Source of the DNA: Caenorhabditis remanei
Taxonomy: Eukaryota > Nematoda > Chromadorea > Rhabditida > Rhabditidae
Direction: 5' to 3'
Length of the DNA: 64,000 nt
Assembly: GCF_010183535.1 (NCBI RefSeq)
Contig: NC_071330.1
Coordinates: 10,583,717-10,647,716, forward strand
The stretch's first letter is position 1, and each line of letters starts with the position of its first letter. This document shows, piece by piece, positions 44,448 through 56,123 of the stretch. The translations under genes and the position numbers were made by a program. Under the pieces are notes generated by a model, which did not search any database, was not told where the DNA came from, and was given only the letters and a program-made list of their open reading frames with translations.

Positions 44448-44737
44448 TCCTCCTTCTGCATGATGCAGCATCTGAAAAAAGAACAAATAGGATAACAATA
44501 TCAATTTCAGCTGAAATTCCAAAAACACATATTTAGAACACCCCTGACTAAGAACAGGAGGCGGGCAAACACATTAACCAAAACGCAAGAGTGCGGCATG
44601 CCTTTTCGCAATGACGGCGCACACAGTTTTCGATGTCTTTCCATTCTTTTTATTGCGGTCCCATACATATTACAACCTTAAAATCAATAACTCCTCATTA
44701 TAAACATATTTCTTCTCCAAAATTATACTTTCAAATC
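44448..44737. promoter_or_regulatory. Shared upstream region of abi-1 and arle-14
   Basis: 290 nt separate two divergent start codons. The GC-richer segment near 44540-44640 stands out from the flanks. It probably serves as a two-way promoter; no specific site was identified. Confidence 0.4.
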
Positions 44738-45488
44738 ATGAATGCTAACGATTTTCTCGCTCAACTTGCCGGAATCAACGTTGCTCCGGAGGTATGTATA
44801 AGAATTTAATACGCTTCAAATTTTGGTCATCGATTACTGAAAAAATTTTCAGGTAGTTGAAAACGAAGAAGAACCAGGGGACTATGAAGAAATAAGTTAT
44901 GAAGAAGTGGATGCAGAACAGTTCGATACATTTGAAGTAAGAGTGAGTAACTTTTTTAAAAAACTTACCTGATTATCAGTTTTCAGGCATCTCGTCCAGG
45001 AAACTCGAAACGCAGAGTTTCTCGAGGAAGAGTAGCTCAACGAGAACTTCAGAGTCTTCAATTTGACAACCCGGGAGGTGAAATGGTCAGATTTTTGCCG
45101 GATTCTGCAGATATAGTGAACGCTAATCGTTCTCGACGAAACTACACTGAAAAACAAGCTGAAATAAGAGAGGAAGCAATTCATCACGACAAAACTGGAA
45201 AGTTATCAACCACAACGAAAGGGCAAACAGAAGTTATTGATTTATGTGATTGCTTGAACCCGGACTGTGATGGATGTCACTGGCCATGTGCTACGTGCAA
45301 ATGTAAGCTGTTCAGATATCTTATCACAATAATGCATTCCTCTCGTTTCAGCTCGCAAATGTGTGTTCCAGTGTCGTCAAGGCCGCAGGGATATGATCGC
45401 GAGAGTAGAAGAGATGTTCACTGTTGAAGGCACAAAGGAGCATGCGTCAGCCACGAATCCCTATTTCCCATATGTCATCAAAGATTAA
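44738..45488 (+). CDS. arle-14: ARL14EP-like protein with cysteine-rich ARF7EP_C domain
   Basis: Exons 44738-44791, 44853-44936, 44987-45302 and 45352-45488 join to 196 residues. After an acidic N-terminal part, residues about 132-165 form the ARF7EP_C domain: CDCLNPDCDGCHWPCATC then KCVFQCRQGRR, with eight or more cysteines likely binding zinc. In C. elegans ARLE-14 associates with the H3K9 methyltransferase MET-2 and helps its chromatin association; the mammalian relative ARL14EP also works with SETDB1-type factors. The symbol comes from domain match plus gene neighbourhood. A donor six bases further on (after 44942) would add two residues. It is the first gene of a probable operon with TFIIA-gamma. 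Confidence 0.82.
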
Positions 45489-45685
45489 TTCAACTATTTT
45501 TATGGTTACAAAAATTGAATTACTGGTTCTCTATTTTGCATCTCTTTCAATCATGTAATAAAATACACAAAATTTTTTAAAAAGTTTTCCAATCTGGTTT
45601 TTTTCTACAAATCTTCAGGTTCTAACCTAGTAATACTTTCCCAATTTATGTTTATGTATTATTGTTCCTATTCAACAAAATTCAG
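45489..45685 (+). promoter_or_regulatory. Operon-type intercistronic region
   Basis: AATAAA at 45557-45562 lies 68 nt past the arle-14 stop. A U-rich stretch follows, and an AAATTCAG acceptor abuts the ATG of the next gene 123 nt on. This spacing is the classic SL2 trans-splicing arrangement. Confidence 0.65.
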
Positions 45686-46138
45686 ATGTCCTCATACGCT
45701 CTTTATCGAGGGACTACTTTGGGCCAGGCTCTCGAACAGACGTTGAATGACATGGAAGAAGAAGGCCTTCTTCCAAAATCTCTCGTTTCAAAAGTTCTCA
45801 ATCAATTCGATAAGAGTATGAATAAACAGATTTCGAGGCTCCCGAAAGAGAAAATGAACTTTTGCGCTTCACAACTTCTCACTTATCGTTATTGTGACAA
45901 TGTATGGACATTTATTCTCAACAATGTCACTTTGAAAGATCCACAGAGATCTTTCGATGATCCTATTGGGAAGTAGGTTAAATTCAAAGATTTAACTTGT
46001 AATTTTTTGTTTTGCAGACTGAAGATCGTTGCTTGTGATGGCCGACAAACTAATCTTCTTCAGAATATGTCAGGTCAAGGATCATCGAAAAGAGTAGCCC
46101 GCGCTGCAGGCGATGATGATGATGATGACAGCGATTAA
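45686..46138 (+). CDS. Transcription factor IIA gamma (small) subunit
   Basis: Exons 45686-45972 and 46018-46138 join to 135 residues. TFIIA-gamma is clear throughout: YALYRGTTLGQALEQTL, the helical N-terminal half, then YRYCDNVWTFILNNV and LKIVACDGR of the beta-barrel half that contacts TBP-TATA. The tail after residue 115 is basic then all acidic (GDDDDDDSD), longer than in mammals. TFIIA stabilises TBP on promoters. The ATG sits directly after a splice acceptor, as for an SL2-spliced second operon gene. Confidence 0.95.
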
Positions 46139-46335
46139 TTGGAAAGCTCTCATCTATACCCAACCATTACTGTTGTTCTAGAGGCTTTGTATGAGCCCAG
46201 CTCATTTCCCCTGTTAGATCTCCACGCTGTCTCAGCATAACCTAAACTTTACTTTACATTGTATCTGTGTAGAATAATTATTGAACCACTCGAGTTAGAA
46301 CATGAACATTCATTCTTAAAACAATCGAAGATAAT

Positions 46336-48218
46336 TTATGAAATGCAATTTTCACAAATACCTCGCCGAGCGCATATTGCACGAGAATCGCAAGAAATGC
46401 GTTTAGCACATTTCTTGCATTGCTTTTCGTCGAGAATATGTTTTTGTAAATGATTCACAAACATCTGAGTAGATGGAAAATTGGTTTTCAAACAGAGATG
46501 ACATTTAATTCTGAATTTTTTCGACGCTTTTTGAGATGGTTTCATCTCGACTTCTGATTCGTCTAATTGTGAATACTGTAAATCAGCAGCAGCAGGCTCT
46601 TCAGTAACATATTCCTGAAAAAAAAACTATGGCTATGACGACAAGACGAAATTCGTCTGACGAATAGCCTCCTACCGTCTCAATCACTTCTTCTGTTATT
46701 GGATTTTCAAAGTTGTCAAACAACATAACCGGAGGGTCATCTCGTGAATGTGGCACATCATCGTCCGGCGTTTCAACCTCTGGTCGAATAACTGAGTGCC
46801 ATTCCAAAGATTCTCCCGTAGGATCCATGTATTCGACACTTTGATAAATACCGTTTTCTTCGTTCTGACCGGCTATTGGACGCCACTGTGACCTATAATT
46901 CATTCATTAAATATAACTTAGTTTATTTAGTTTCTCACTTGTTTTCATAAATGTTATGAGGTCGACATGCAAAATGGTGTCCATTAAAAGGGTCTCCATT
47001 ACTTAGAAACTTGTAACCGTCCAGATGAATCGTCCGAATAACATCTCGAATTCCACTTTCAGTTTTTGCTTTTCGGCAGTTCAAACAAGCATAAAACTTC
47101 GTATTATGCAATCCATAACGATTAAAATGAAATTCATAGAAAAGATGAGGTTGAGCAACTGGTGTCATTATGGCCACTTGATGAACGTTCCGACTTTTGT
47201 GCTTATTATATGGCAATCGATAGCGAATTCTATATCCGAGTGACGCAGTACTGGTGCTTGGCTGGTTCAATGCCTCCTGTTCTACCTTCAGTTTCATTGC
47301 AGGTTCCCATGGAAACGGCTCAGAAAGACCTGGGCGACGTTGTCGGTATTTTGGAAGAGCAGTCATTTTCCAGAAAATACGATCTTCCATCTGAAATGCA
47401 TTAATTCAGTCCAGATCTCAGTTTCGTTTTGTGAATAGCTCACCATTACGAACGTGTCAGAAGAGAAATGATAGCAACAGATATACGGTTCTTGTGTTGC
47501 ATCCAAAACACTGCACGGCAATCGAAAAAAATGAAGCCATTGTTCTCTGAGTTCTCCAGATTTCGGCCATTTGAAAAGACGAATTTTCTCTGATTCCGTT
47601 CGCTGACAAACGATACAAGAAGCACTTGATCCAACTATATTTCGAATTCCTGGAATGAAAACAATATTGTGGAAAATGTTTGTTTTCAGAAATAGCATAC
47701 TCTTGTCGGTTCCAATTTTTTGATCGTTTCCTTCTCCGTAAATTTCGTGGTAGACCAAATCTGAAATTTTCAAATACTAGCTTCTGATTAATACTTCGAA
47801 ATCGAATACCTTCCATTTCATTTTCATAGTAAACCTTCTCAGCTTCAATTATTTCATGTGATGTCTCGACGGGGACAGTGTTATGTGGATAGATTTCTGA
47901 AACTCGGTAGATTGAAAAACAGTGTTTTCCAGAATAGAACCACCTTCGTAATCAATTTTCATTGAAACTGGAATTTCCATTTGGTCATGATTAGTAGTGG
48001 ATGGCTCTTGCTCATTCAGGTATTGATTTTGAAAATCATCAGGGTTAACGTCTTTATAAACTATTCGTTGTTGGAAACTGTCCGCGTTATCATCTTCCTC
48101 ATCGTCGATTGGTTCATATTCTGAAGAATCCCGATCCTCCTCATCATGATCGATTCTCTGAAGACAAAAATATATACATAGGCGTGAAGATATAACTATT
48201 TTCACAAACCTTATCCAT
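46336..48218 (-). CDS. Zinc-finger protein with THAP-like and C2H2 motifs
   Basis: Eight minus-strand exons from ATG 48218 (a 9-nt first exon, 48210-48218; then about 48157-47952, 47916-47811, 47761-47702, 47651-47448, 47392-46942, 46893-46678 and 46616-46336). After an acidic N-terminus, one region reads CIVCQRTE ... FKWPKSGELREQWLHFF ... YICCYHF, the C2CH THAP DNA-binding pattern (C-x2-C, W, C-x2-H-F). A second cysteine region follows (YACLNCRKAKTESG). The C-terminus has a C2H2-like finger (CHLCLKTNFPSTQMFVNHLQ) and a run of CxxC pairs (CKKC, CENC). It is probably a nuclear DNA-binding protein. It is the second gene after lgg-3 in a probable operon, starting 204 nt after it. Internal exon ends are approximate. 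Confidence 0.78.
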
Positions 48219-48422
48219 TTTTAAACGAATTGGGTCAGCCTGGGAAAATTGTGAATTGATCGAGTTTTATTCTCATTTATTTGAAATAAAATGGCACCAA
48301 ACCGAGAAAAGCTAAAATTGTGATAGAAGAAAAAGTAAGTAGATTTATTTATTCCATAGACAACTTATAATACAGAAAATGTACACTTGATATCTCCCGT
48401 TTTTCATATCAAAATAATCCAG
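48219..48422 (-). promoter_or_regulatory. Operon-type intercistronic region
   Basis: On the minus strand AATAAA lies about 74 nt after the lgg-3 stop (TTTATT at 48344-48349). A TTTTCCCAG acceptor lies about 20 nt before the next ATG. This fits SL2 trans-splicing of the zinc-finger gene. Confidence 0.6.
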
Positions 48423-48879
48423 TTATCCGTATGCAGGTGTAATGCTGTATTGAATCTCCAAAACTTCGTCTCCAGTACTTCTTACAGAATAGCATCGAGA
48501 TAACGACTGAAAGGTTTTCGGACATTTCGGATTTGAAAGTTAACGAAAAATCACCTCAAAAGTACAATCAAGAGAAGGTGCAAATGCGTTATCAATGTAG
48601 AGGAACAGAGAATCGTTAAGTGGCAAATTCAACAGTTTTCGCAAGACCTGGAACAATTCTAGTTTTTTTTCTTCTAAAATAAAGTTTTACCTTTGAGAGT
48701 GATGCTAATGTGTCTGTTGATTTCACAATTAGTTTTTTGTTTTTCAGCACAGGCGCGTCTCCGATGTTTTTTAGCTTGATGGTCACTTTTTTCAGTTTTG
48801 GAGCAACTGCGGTAGGAGCAATGATGATTTCCGGAGATGTCGTGCTTTCAGGTGCAGCTTCGTTTGCCAATGAATCCAT
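48423..48879 (-). CDS. lgg-3: Ubiquitin-like autophagy protein ATG12
   Basis: Minus-strand exons 48691-48879, 48555-48647 and 48423-48506 join to 121 residues. After a short Ala/Pro/Thr-rich lead, the beta-grasp fold runs from [16 protein letters not shown] to the end, with [20 protein letters not shown] and the conserved C-terminal ending ITPAYG. The terminal Gly is exposed without processing, as needed for activation by ATG7 and transfer by ATG10 to ATG5. The conjugate promotes LC3/LGG-1 lipidation in autophagosome formation. It is divergent from the RGS gene and first in a probable operon with the THAP gene. Confidence 0.93.
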
Positions 48880-49290
48880 TGTCTGAAATAAAATTATATG
48901 TAAACGGAGAATTAAAAAAGGAGATTTTGAGTTACGAAAAAAAGTAATTGATGAAGTTAAAGGCGCATTGCAAAAGTGAACGATTGACTCTCGCAACGAA
49001 ACCGTAATCGTTTAAACCACACTGTTAATTAAAGCTTCTCGTACTACAGTAGACGAAAAGAGAGTAAATGAAACCTAGTTTAAGCTGACATATATGGAAT
49101 AAGCTCGTATTTTTCTTCAAGTGGCCGTTGACGCGTTTGTCGTGTCAGACTGAGAAAAGGAGACCCAGACAATTAGACGAAGGGGGTGCGCAGAAGTTGA
49201 TAACCCTGGACACGCTGTGGCTAGTATCTATATTTTTCCGAAATCTGATTTATTTTCTATATTAGAAAAAGAAATGACATAAATAAAGAA
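48880..49290. promoter_or_regulatory. Shared upstream region of lgg-3 and the RGS gene
   Basis: 410 nt between divergent start codons. The segment near 49120-49220 is GC-richer than its flanks. No exon or specific factor site is recognised. Confidence 0.4.
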
Positions 49291-52200
49291 ATGAGTGGAT
49301 TTCTTGGAAGACTTCGTAGGAAAAAAGAGAAAGAAAATGGTATGTTTCCAAATATGAAAAAGAAGAAGATAAAATCAGATCAATACACTTTCTTCTGAAT
49401 CCAGGTCATCCATCTACGTCTTCAGATTGCAATTATCAAAATGGAGATGCCCACAGAGATTCATTGAGTAATGATCATATTTATATTCCATCGCAGAGAA
49501 GACAGAGCTCATCATTATCAGTTCCACAGCCAACTGCTGATATAGGTATGTTGTTTAAAAAACAAGTTTTTTGAAATTTCAAAGAAAAATTAATGTAAAA
49601 AGAAAGAATTACCAGAAGAGAGATTGGTATTTTAATTTTTTTTTTTAATTCAAAAAGTGATTATACAGAACATCTTATGATTATGGACCTACCCACGAAG
49701 AAAACTTGTTCCATTTAATGCAATTTAATTCTATTCGCGAATTCAATTTGATACATTTTTTGCATTTTTGTGCCATAAAAATTCATTATTTTTCGTTCGT
49801 GAATAGGCAAGTTTTCTTCGTGGGTAGGTCCATTACTGATAAGAAGTGCATCCACATTTCATACGGTACTTCGCAATGATTTGAATGAGAACTCGATTGA
49901 ATCTTAAACAAATCTTACAGAATTCTATACATTCTGAGCCTTTGAAAGTTTTCATTACAGAAAATGAGCTCATTACTCACAAAATAGTTTAACTATTGAT
50001 CGTTATCTGAATTCTTTTTTTCCAGGAAGTGGATCAGATCATGAAGGAATTCAAGTGAAACAGAAGCCCCAACTGGCTTCATCTCTTGATCGATTACTCA
50101 TTGATTCATCAGCTCTTTCTTATTTCATACAGTATCTTGATTCGACTGATAAACTGAATCTAATCAAGTTCTGGATGCATGTCGAAGGATTTAAATCTAG
50201 TTTTTCAGAACAGATTGAAGCCGCACAAGAATGTGAGTTTCAGATGTGAATTTCCTAAAATAAATATATTTTCGAACTGTATTGTATATGATACATTTCT
50301 TATTCTTTGAAAATTAAAAAATGTTTTCAGTATCGCTTCGAGATGCCAAAAGTATTTATGACAAGTACGTAGATGATGGATCAACCAGCTCACTTGCTCT
50401 CCCGAGAAAAATAAAACAAATTGTCGAAGGTATTGCTCTCTGAATATTCAATTGAAGTCTTCTTTTTTCCAGATAATCTTGCCATGAATCCACTCCAAAA
50501 AAGTTGTTTCGATGAAGCTCAATCATTTGTGAAATCTCTATTCGAATATCGATATTTTGATGAGTTCCATAATAGTGTGTACTACAAAAAACACGAATTG
50601 GAAGTGTTATCCGATGGATGCAGTTTAGGAGATATTCTCAAAGTTCAACCACTTCTTCTCTCTTTTTTAGAATTTATAAAAGAGAAAGAGGATCATGATA
50701 TGGTTCAATTTCTATTAGGATGCGACAGTTTCGAAGCGAATTTAGAATTAATGGAGGATTCAGAAGCACTTGGAGATGCTATGGCTCTTTATGAAAAGTA
50801 TTTTTCAATGCAAGCAACGAATATGATTGACTTGGGCGGTGCAATCCGGGCAGAAATTGAATCTTTGATATGTGAAGAATCAGGAAGACCGAATCGAAAA
50901 GCATTTAGAACTGCAAGAACTGCATGTTTCTTCAGATTACACGATGTGAGTTTCAAATTTTCTTTTTGAACTTTCGAAAATGAGAAACCAAAAAGTTTTT
51001 CATATCGTCATTGTAGATGATCGTAGACCAATTGTGTAATTTATCGTGAGATATTTTCCACAGAAACCAGACCCGTTCTCTGAAAATATATCATCAAAAA
51101 ATAGCAAACTATCAAAATATGAGTTTCTAGATTGATCATAAAAATTGAAAATTTCTAGGTAATTGTTCAATTATCCTCAAATAAATTGCTAAACATATAG
51201 AGAATCTTCTCGTAGTTTTGATAGTTTTGAACTACAATATTACTGTGGTTTGTGACCAGCACACGAGTACAAGTTGAACAAATAAAGAAGAAAAAGTAAA
51301 GCGCTGGTTTTCAAACAAAAAATGGAAAAATGAATCACGAATAGCATCTATCATGGCCATAACGCCTTGTTGGTTTTCCATTTTTTTCAATATCATTCTT
51401 TTAAAACTCTCTTGAAAATAGTGAAATACATTCCGAGTCTCGATGACCATTCACTAAATTCCTATGAGTTATTTGTGTTTCTTGTTTTTTTTAACTTCAT
51501 ATAAGAATCTCCTTTTGTAATCTACAGTAACTCAATGTCCATCGCTTGGTCCCTTCTCAAACATCTGATTTATAAAAATGCAGAAGTCCTACGGTTACTT
51601 CAGAGAAATTCTATGAATAGGAGAAAACCCCGAAATTCTGAATTCATGGAACTAATTTTCTGAACGAGAAACAAGATAAATGTTTTTTTTGTGGAGAAAA
51701 TGTAACCTGCGATTTCCAAAAAGTCAATTTACAATTCTATTATTAAAATCAAAACGAAAGTCAAAGATTTCCTTTTTTCAAATTTTAAAAGTTATCTCCA
51801 TAGGATCTGCCTGGAAGTCCCTAGAATACATATTTTCATATCCTAACTCTCTAAGAATTTCTCACTGTAATCATACGATTCTTTAGAACATTTCCATCAT
51901 CTTTCCCTTTCATTTCAGCCATCGAACAGTCACGTTTCTCTTCGCGAACATGTAATAAAAGTTGACCGAAATCATCCTATCTGAAAACACTGTAAACAAC
52001 ATTTGTTGGCCGTCTACTCCCTTTTTCAAACTCTTTTCCTTTTTTCAGAAATATCTCTCGGATTTTCTGAAGACGTCATACTATCACAGCTACCTTTCTG
52101 AGCTTCAATCTTTGATTGAATTCACTGTCGAATTGCCAAGAAAAGTAAGGAATCGAGCAGCAAGTTCTTCTGACGTCGCATCGTCAACTGATTCATTGAC

Positions 52201-52594
52201 ACACGCATTCAGTCGTCATTTAGAAGATTTAGAGAAGAAAATGAGTGATAAAGATGAGCAGAGAACACCGACATGCTCACCGAGTCCATCGAAAAGAAGT
52301 ACTCCAAGAAGTAGTCGATTGGCTGAAATTGATGAAATGGGGAGATATCATGCATTATATGATGACTCGCATTCTCAAACTCCTCAGAAACCGATGAGGT
52401 AATGTTTCGAATTCTTTTTTTCTGACATTAAACGGCTTCTTTCAAATTTCAGAATAAGGACTACTCTTCGGAAGTATCTTGATAAGAACTCCTTACGAGA
52501 AGAGGAAATTGCTGAAGAAGTCGCACGGACCATAATTCGAGATATGCAGGAGATGGTTGCATCTTCTGATCCTCCAAACTCACCCACTTTTTGA
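49291..52594 (+). CDS. rgs-5: AKAP10-like protein: two RGS domains and a PKA-anchoring helix
   Basis: Exons 49291-49339, 49405-49545, 50026-50232, 50331-50429, 50473-50945, 52049-52398 and 52453-52594 join to 486 residues. Two RGS-type helical domains are seen: one at about residues 80-215 ([35 protein letters not shown]) and one at about 225-360 ([20 protein letters not shown]). The C-terminal [20 protein letters not shown] (residues about 455-474) is an amphipathic helix like the one by which D-AKAP2/AKAP10 binds PKA regulatory subunits. So the protein probably tethers PKA to membranes. The symbol is given from memory of the gene neighbourhood and is less sure than the family. Confidence 0.85.
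49684..49832. mobile_element. 149-bp MITE with perfect 25-bp terminal repeats
   Basis: Terminal inverted repeats 49684-49708 and 49808-49832 (TGGACCTACCCACGAAGAAA and on) are perfect reverse complements. Both ends are flanked directly by TTA (49681-49683 and 49833-49835), a three-base target duplication of the kind left by PIF/Harbinger elements. A second inverted pair (CTATTCGCGAA against TTCGTGAATAG) lies inside. It has no coding capacity. It sits in intron 2 of the RGS gene. Confidence 0.8.
50946..52048 (+). other. Long intron 5 of the RGS gene
   Basis: 1.1 kb of AT-rich DNA within a gene whose other introns are mostly 43-100 nt. No coding exon is supported. Confidence 0.5.
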
Positions 52595-52844
52595 TCATAC
52601 GGATTCCTCTCATTTGATCTAAAATCTTTTGCATTTTATTCGTTTACCCACTTCCCACAAACAGCTCAAATCACTTTTGCATAATGATTATAAATACGCG
52701 GTTACACCTCTGTCTCTTTTCTGTATTTTGGGCCTTTATTGACTTCTAGTGTAGTATAGTGAATTAATTTATTCTACTAGTAAAATGATCATTTTTGAAA
52801 CAGATTGAGATGAACAATGATGATAATTATACAAGTTTATTTTT

Positions 52845-55800
52845 TCATCGCCGATAACTTCTTTCGCGGCTTCTGCTTCGATTCCTGCGGTGACGATCTC
52901 TAGAGCGAGATCGGGAACGATGTCTGTCAGATTTTCGGGATTTTTTGCGTTCGCCGGATCTAGATCTGTCCCGATCTCTAGAACTCCTGGAACGAGATCG
53001 ACGACGCGAACGACTTCGTCTCCTCTGTAATCATTTTGTTTTATTTATTTTTGCACTGGAAATAACTGACCTGTTTCTTTTTCTCTGTCTCATCTTTGAT
53101 ATCTGGTTTCTTTTCTTCAATCGGATTGAATCCAGATTCAGATAATAAGCTATTGATTTTGCTACTAATCATATCATCCAGCGATTTGGGAATCCGTTCT
53201 TTTGGCGCCTCTTCTGTGTTCTTCCTTTCAGATCTTCGCTCAGACAGTGATTCTGATATCTTCTCGGCTTTCCTGCGTGTTTCTTCTTCCAACTTCTGAC
53301 GTTCTTCATCTTCTTGTTGCTTTTTCATCTTCTTTTCTAGAAGCAATTTTTCCATAAAAATTCTCGCTTTTTCCTTCCGATCTACTTGTGTTTGAATAGA
53401 ACTTTGGAATGCTGGAGGTGCCGGTGGGGGTGGGAACAGACCACTACTATAACTGTCATCAGCTGTTGAGTCGGAAGGGCCAGCAAACGACATTTCGTCT
53501 GCATCAGGGTCAAATCGAAAACTTGAGTCTTCGTTTGTTCCATCAGTTTTTAGAGTAAAAGAAATCGGTTTCAATCCACCTAAACTTTGAAGATTTGCTG
53601 GAGTAGAAGCGCTTTTTGGTATCTATAATTTTTGAGATGATTGTTTTTTTCAATACACTGAAACTTACATCTGTGATCGGATCAAACACACCAGGCTCGA
53701 GTACTGACTCGTCAATGCGACTAGTCTCAAGAAGTCGTCTTCTTTGTCGACGATTCATTGGGGGCTCTGGAGGAGTAGAAAGACTCAAATTCAGTAGAAT
53801 TGACGGACCAGGAGAGCACCCGGCAGTAGATATTGGAGGAGGAAGGAGATCAGAAGACACGAGCGGGACGACTGGCGCCACGAGAGGAATAGAAGCTGGA
53901 TATGAAACACCTTCCTGTGATGTTTGAAACATACGCCACTGATGTAACCGAACCTGCATTTATATCATTATCGAAAGTTCAAGAACTATTCAACTGACTT
54001 TGTGATGATAATATGAATGGTAGGGACTGAGTGGATTCATGAAATTGAGTTGCAAGTCTTTACGAGCTGCTAAAGCTTCTTCAACCTCTGCACCTTTCAG
54101 TGCAACGGTTTCAGCATAGCTATTAAGTATCGGTTCGAGATCAGGAGTTGGTGGAATCATAGGTCGCGGACCAACCCAAGGGCATGGCTTTCCATAAAAC
54201 ATCTCGTACCATTCACGATATTCCGGATCTTCCAGTCTATCATTTCTAAAGCTTTATACACTTGTTTAGAGGGAGCTGTCTCAGGAGATTTGACTCACGG
54301 ATCATCTTCTGGAGGCGTTGGATCGATTTCTTTGTTTTCCGTTCCATGTTTGATTTCTTCAACTCCAGCCGCTTGTCGAGTAACATGAGCCAAGTTTTTG
54401 AAAAGAGCAGCATAAACATCATTTCGCTGAGTAATATCGCCTGCCGGTTTTAAATCGAAGACTGGTGGCTTATCGTGTTCAATCGGTTTCTTCCGTGGTC
54501 CAATTGTTCCTGGTTTATCTGGAGTAACAGATTTTTTAACACCTCCTGATAAAAGGGATGGATGAAGTTCACAGTCCGAGTCAGAAGCATCCGAATCTGA
54601 TCCATAACCATGTGCTGCTGCAATAGCAGCCAATGGACTTGAAATGGCTGGCTTTGAAGATGAAGAAGCAGTCTTATTTAATTTTTTCGGTCGTTTACTG
54701 ATGTCTGGTATATATTTCTTTTCGCGAATGAGCTTCTGGAGATATTTATAAAAAGGATTGAGACGATTATCGAACTCTAAAAATCCAAAATTCTCCGCAT
54801 TGTTCCGTTGCTTCGCTTTGATGACGATTTCCATCTGAGTGCCGTTTGCAACAATGAAGGAAGCAGTTTTCTCAATTATATGATGAAGTTTCATGTTCGG
54901 TGGCAGCTCGAGACCAACTGGAAATTTTATTCCCTCTGGTGGTTCGAAAGGCTCATCTTCACTATCGCTTTCAGGTTCTCTTATTGTTCCTGTCCCGTAA
55001 TCAAACCCGATAGCATTTCTTTGATTTTTCATACGTTTTTCTTCTTCTTCCTGTTCTCCTGAAAAATTTTGTAGATTTTTGAGAACCGATTGCATTCTAT
55101 TTACTCTGTATATCTTTGTGCAAATCCAGATAACGCTCTTCTTCACACATTTCTTCTTCCATTTCTTCTGTCGGACATTTCTCGGCTGGAAGTCCACTTC
55201 TTTTTGTAGCAACGCTGATCGATGGTAAAAGAAGTCTACAGTCGTACCTGAAAATGAGCGCATTAGGCACCGAATATCTCATATTTAATTTTTCCATATC
55301 CCCAGCACATTTTACTCGTTAACACTCACGGATTGTTCACAATTCCGCCGAACCGGTACCAGTTGACCTAAAAAGATACATTTTAAATAATTATTGTGAT
55401 AAGCAATGAAAATTCCTGGACAGGAACCGTTCCATCAAAAACCTAAAGTAAAGTAAAGTAACTAGATTGTGTGAGGAATTATATTTGTATTTAATTGACA
55501 GTATTAAGTATTTGATATTAATGAAACCACGAAGATCAGCTCGAAAGTTTCTGACAAATTTTGATTCTGAAAGCTCAATCTCTTATGAAAAATATTAAAT
55601 TTCAAAGAGAAAAGTTAACTCACCACTGTTCATTTGACCGAAATCAGTCAATCTTGCGTTCGATGAAGTCGCACATTACGTCTCAAAGTCTTTCACCCCA
55701 CTCTTCTTCCCGGACAAGTTTTAATTTTGAAAACGGAAGGAATCCTACCTGTCCACTCGATTTTCGGCGTCTCCAAGACAAGGAACCATGTGACGCTCTT

Positions 55801-55975
55801 CAGCAATGTTTTCTGACTGGTAGTCATTAGGGAAGATTGAAGATGCATAACCAAATATGAGCAGATCTTTGAACTCCTGAAGACCGCATCGTAATTTCAA
55901 TACACAGAAATCGGATTCACTCACATCCTGCGCGTCGTTACTGCTAATCTGATTACGACGGTTCCAACTTCCCAT
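52845..55975 (-). CDS. swp-1: SFSWAP/Suppressor-of-white-apricot splicing regulator
   Basis: Minus-strand exons 55749-55975, 55105-55247, 54299-55058, 53999-54245, 53669-53953, 53071-53622 and 52845-53024 join to 797 residues. The N-terminal DRY-EERY domain (DLLIFGYASSIFPND; DRYDCRLLLP; EEERYLDL) is followed by SURP1 near 182-236 (IIEKTASFIVANG, FGFLEF), SURP2 near 412-460 (ILNSYAETVALKG, FMNPLSPYHSYYHHKV), a charged coiled region and a C-terminal RS domain (last 60 residues, RSRSRDRHR). It is a nuclear SR-like regulator of alternative splicing; fly su(wa) represses splicing of its own introns. Intron 1 is 501 nt against about 42-60 nt for most others, and holds a cassette exon candidate. The gene starts 148 nt after rpl-23 on the same strand. 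Confidence 0.93.
55330..55367 (-). other. swp-1: Candidate poison cassette exon of swp-1 (38 nt)
   Basis: On the minus strand ATCTTTTTAG precedes it and GTGAGTG follows it, a better donor than that of exon 1 (GTAGGA). If joined after exon 1 (phase 2) it reads 10 codons and then TGA, and 38 nt is not a multiple of three, so inclusion truncates the protein near residue 85. Skipping gives the conserved DRY motif intact. Confidence 0.5.
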
Positions 55976-56123
55976 CACTTTCTATTCATCTTGCAATTTA
56001 ATCAATCTCCAACTAAGAGGATGTAATGATATATACTAATGTCCTATACACTTTCTTGTAATATTTAAATTGAAAACAATGCAAACACAGTTAATATTCA
56101 TTTGTAACAACAAAAACAACAGC

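Noticed and set aside
54295..55263. 322-residue minus-strand frame starting upstream of the EERY exon
   Set aside because: It runs through a 46-nt intron of swp-1; the spliced model keeps the conserved DRY-EERY and SURP motifs.
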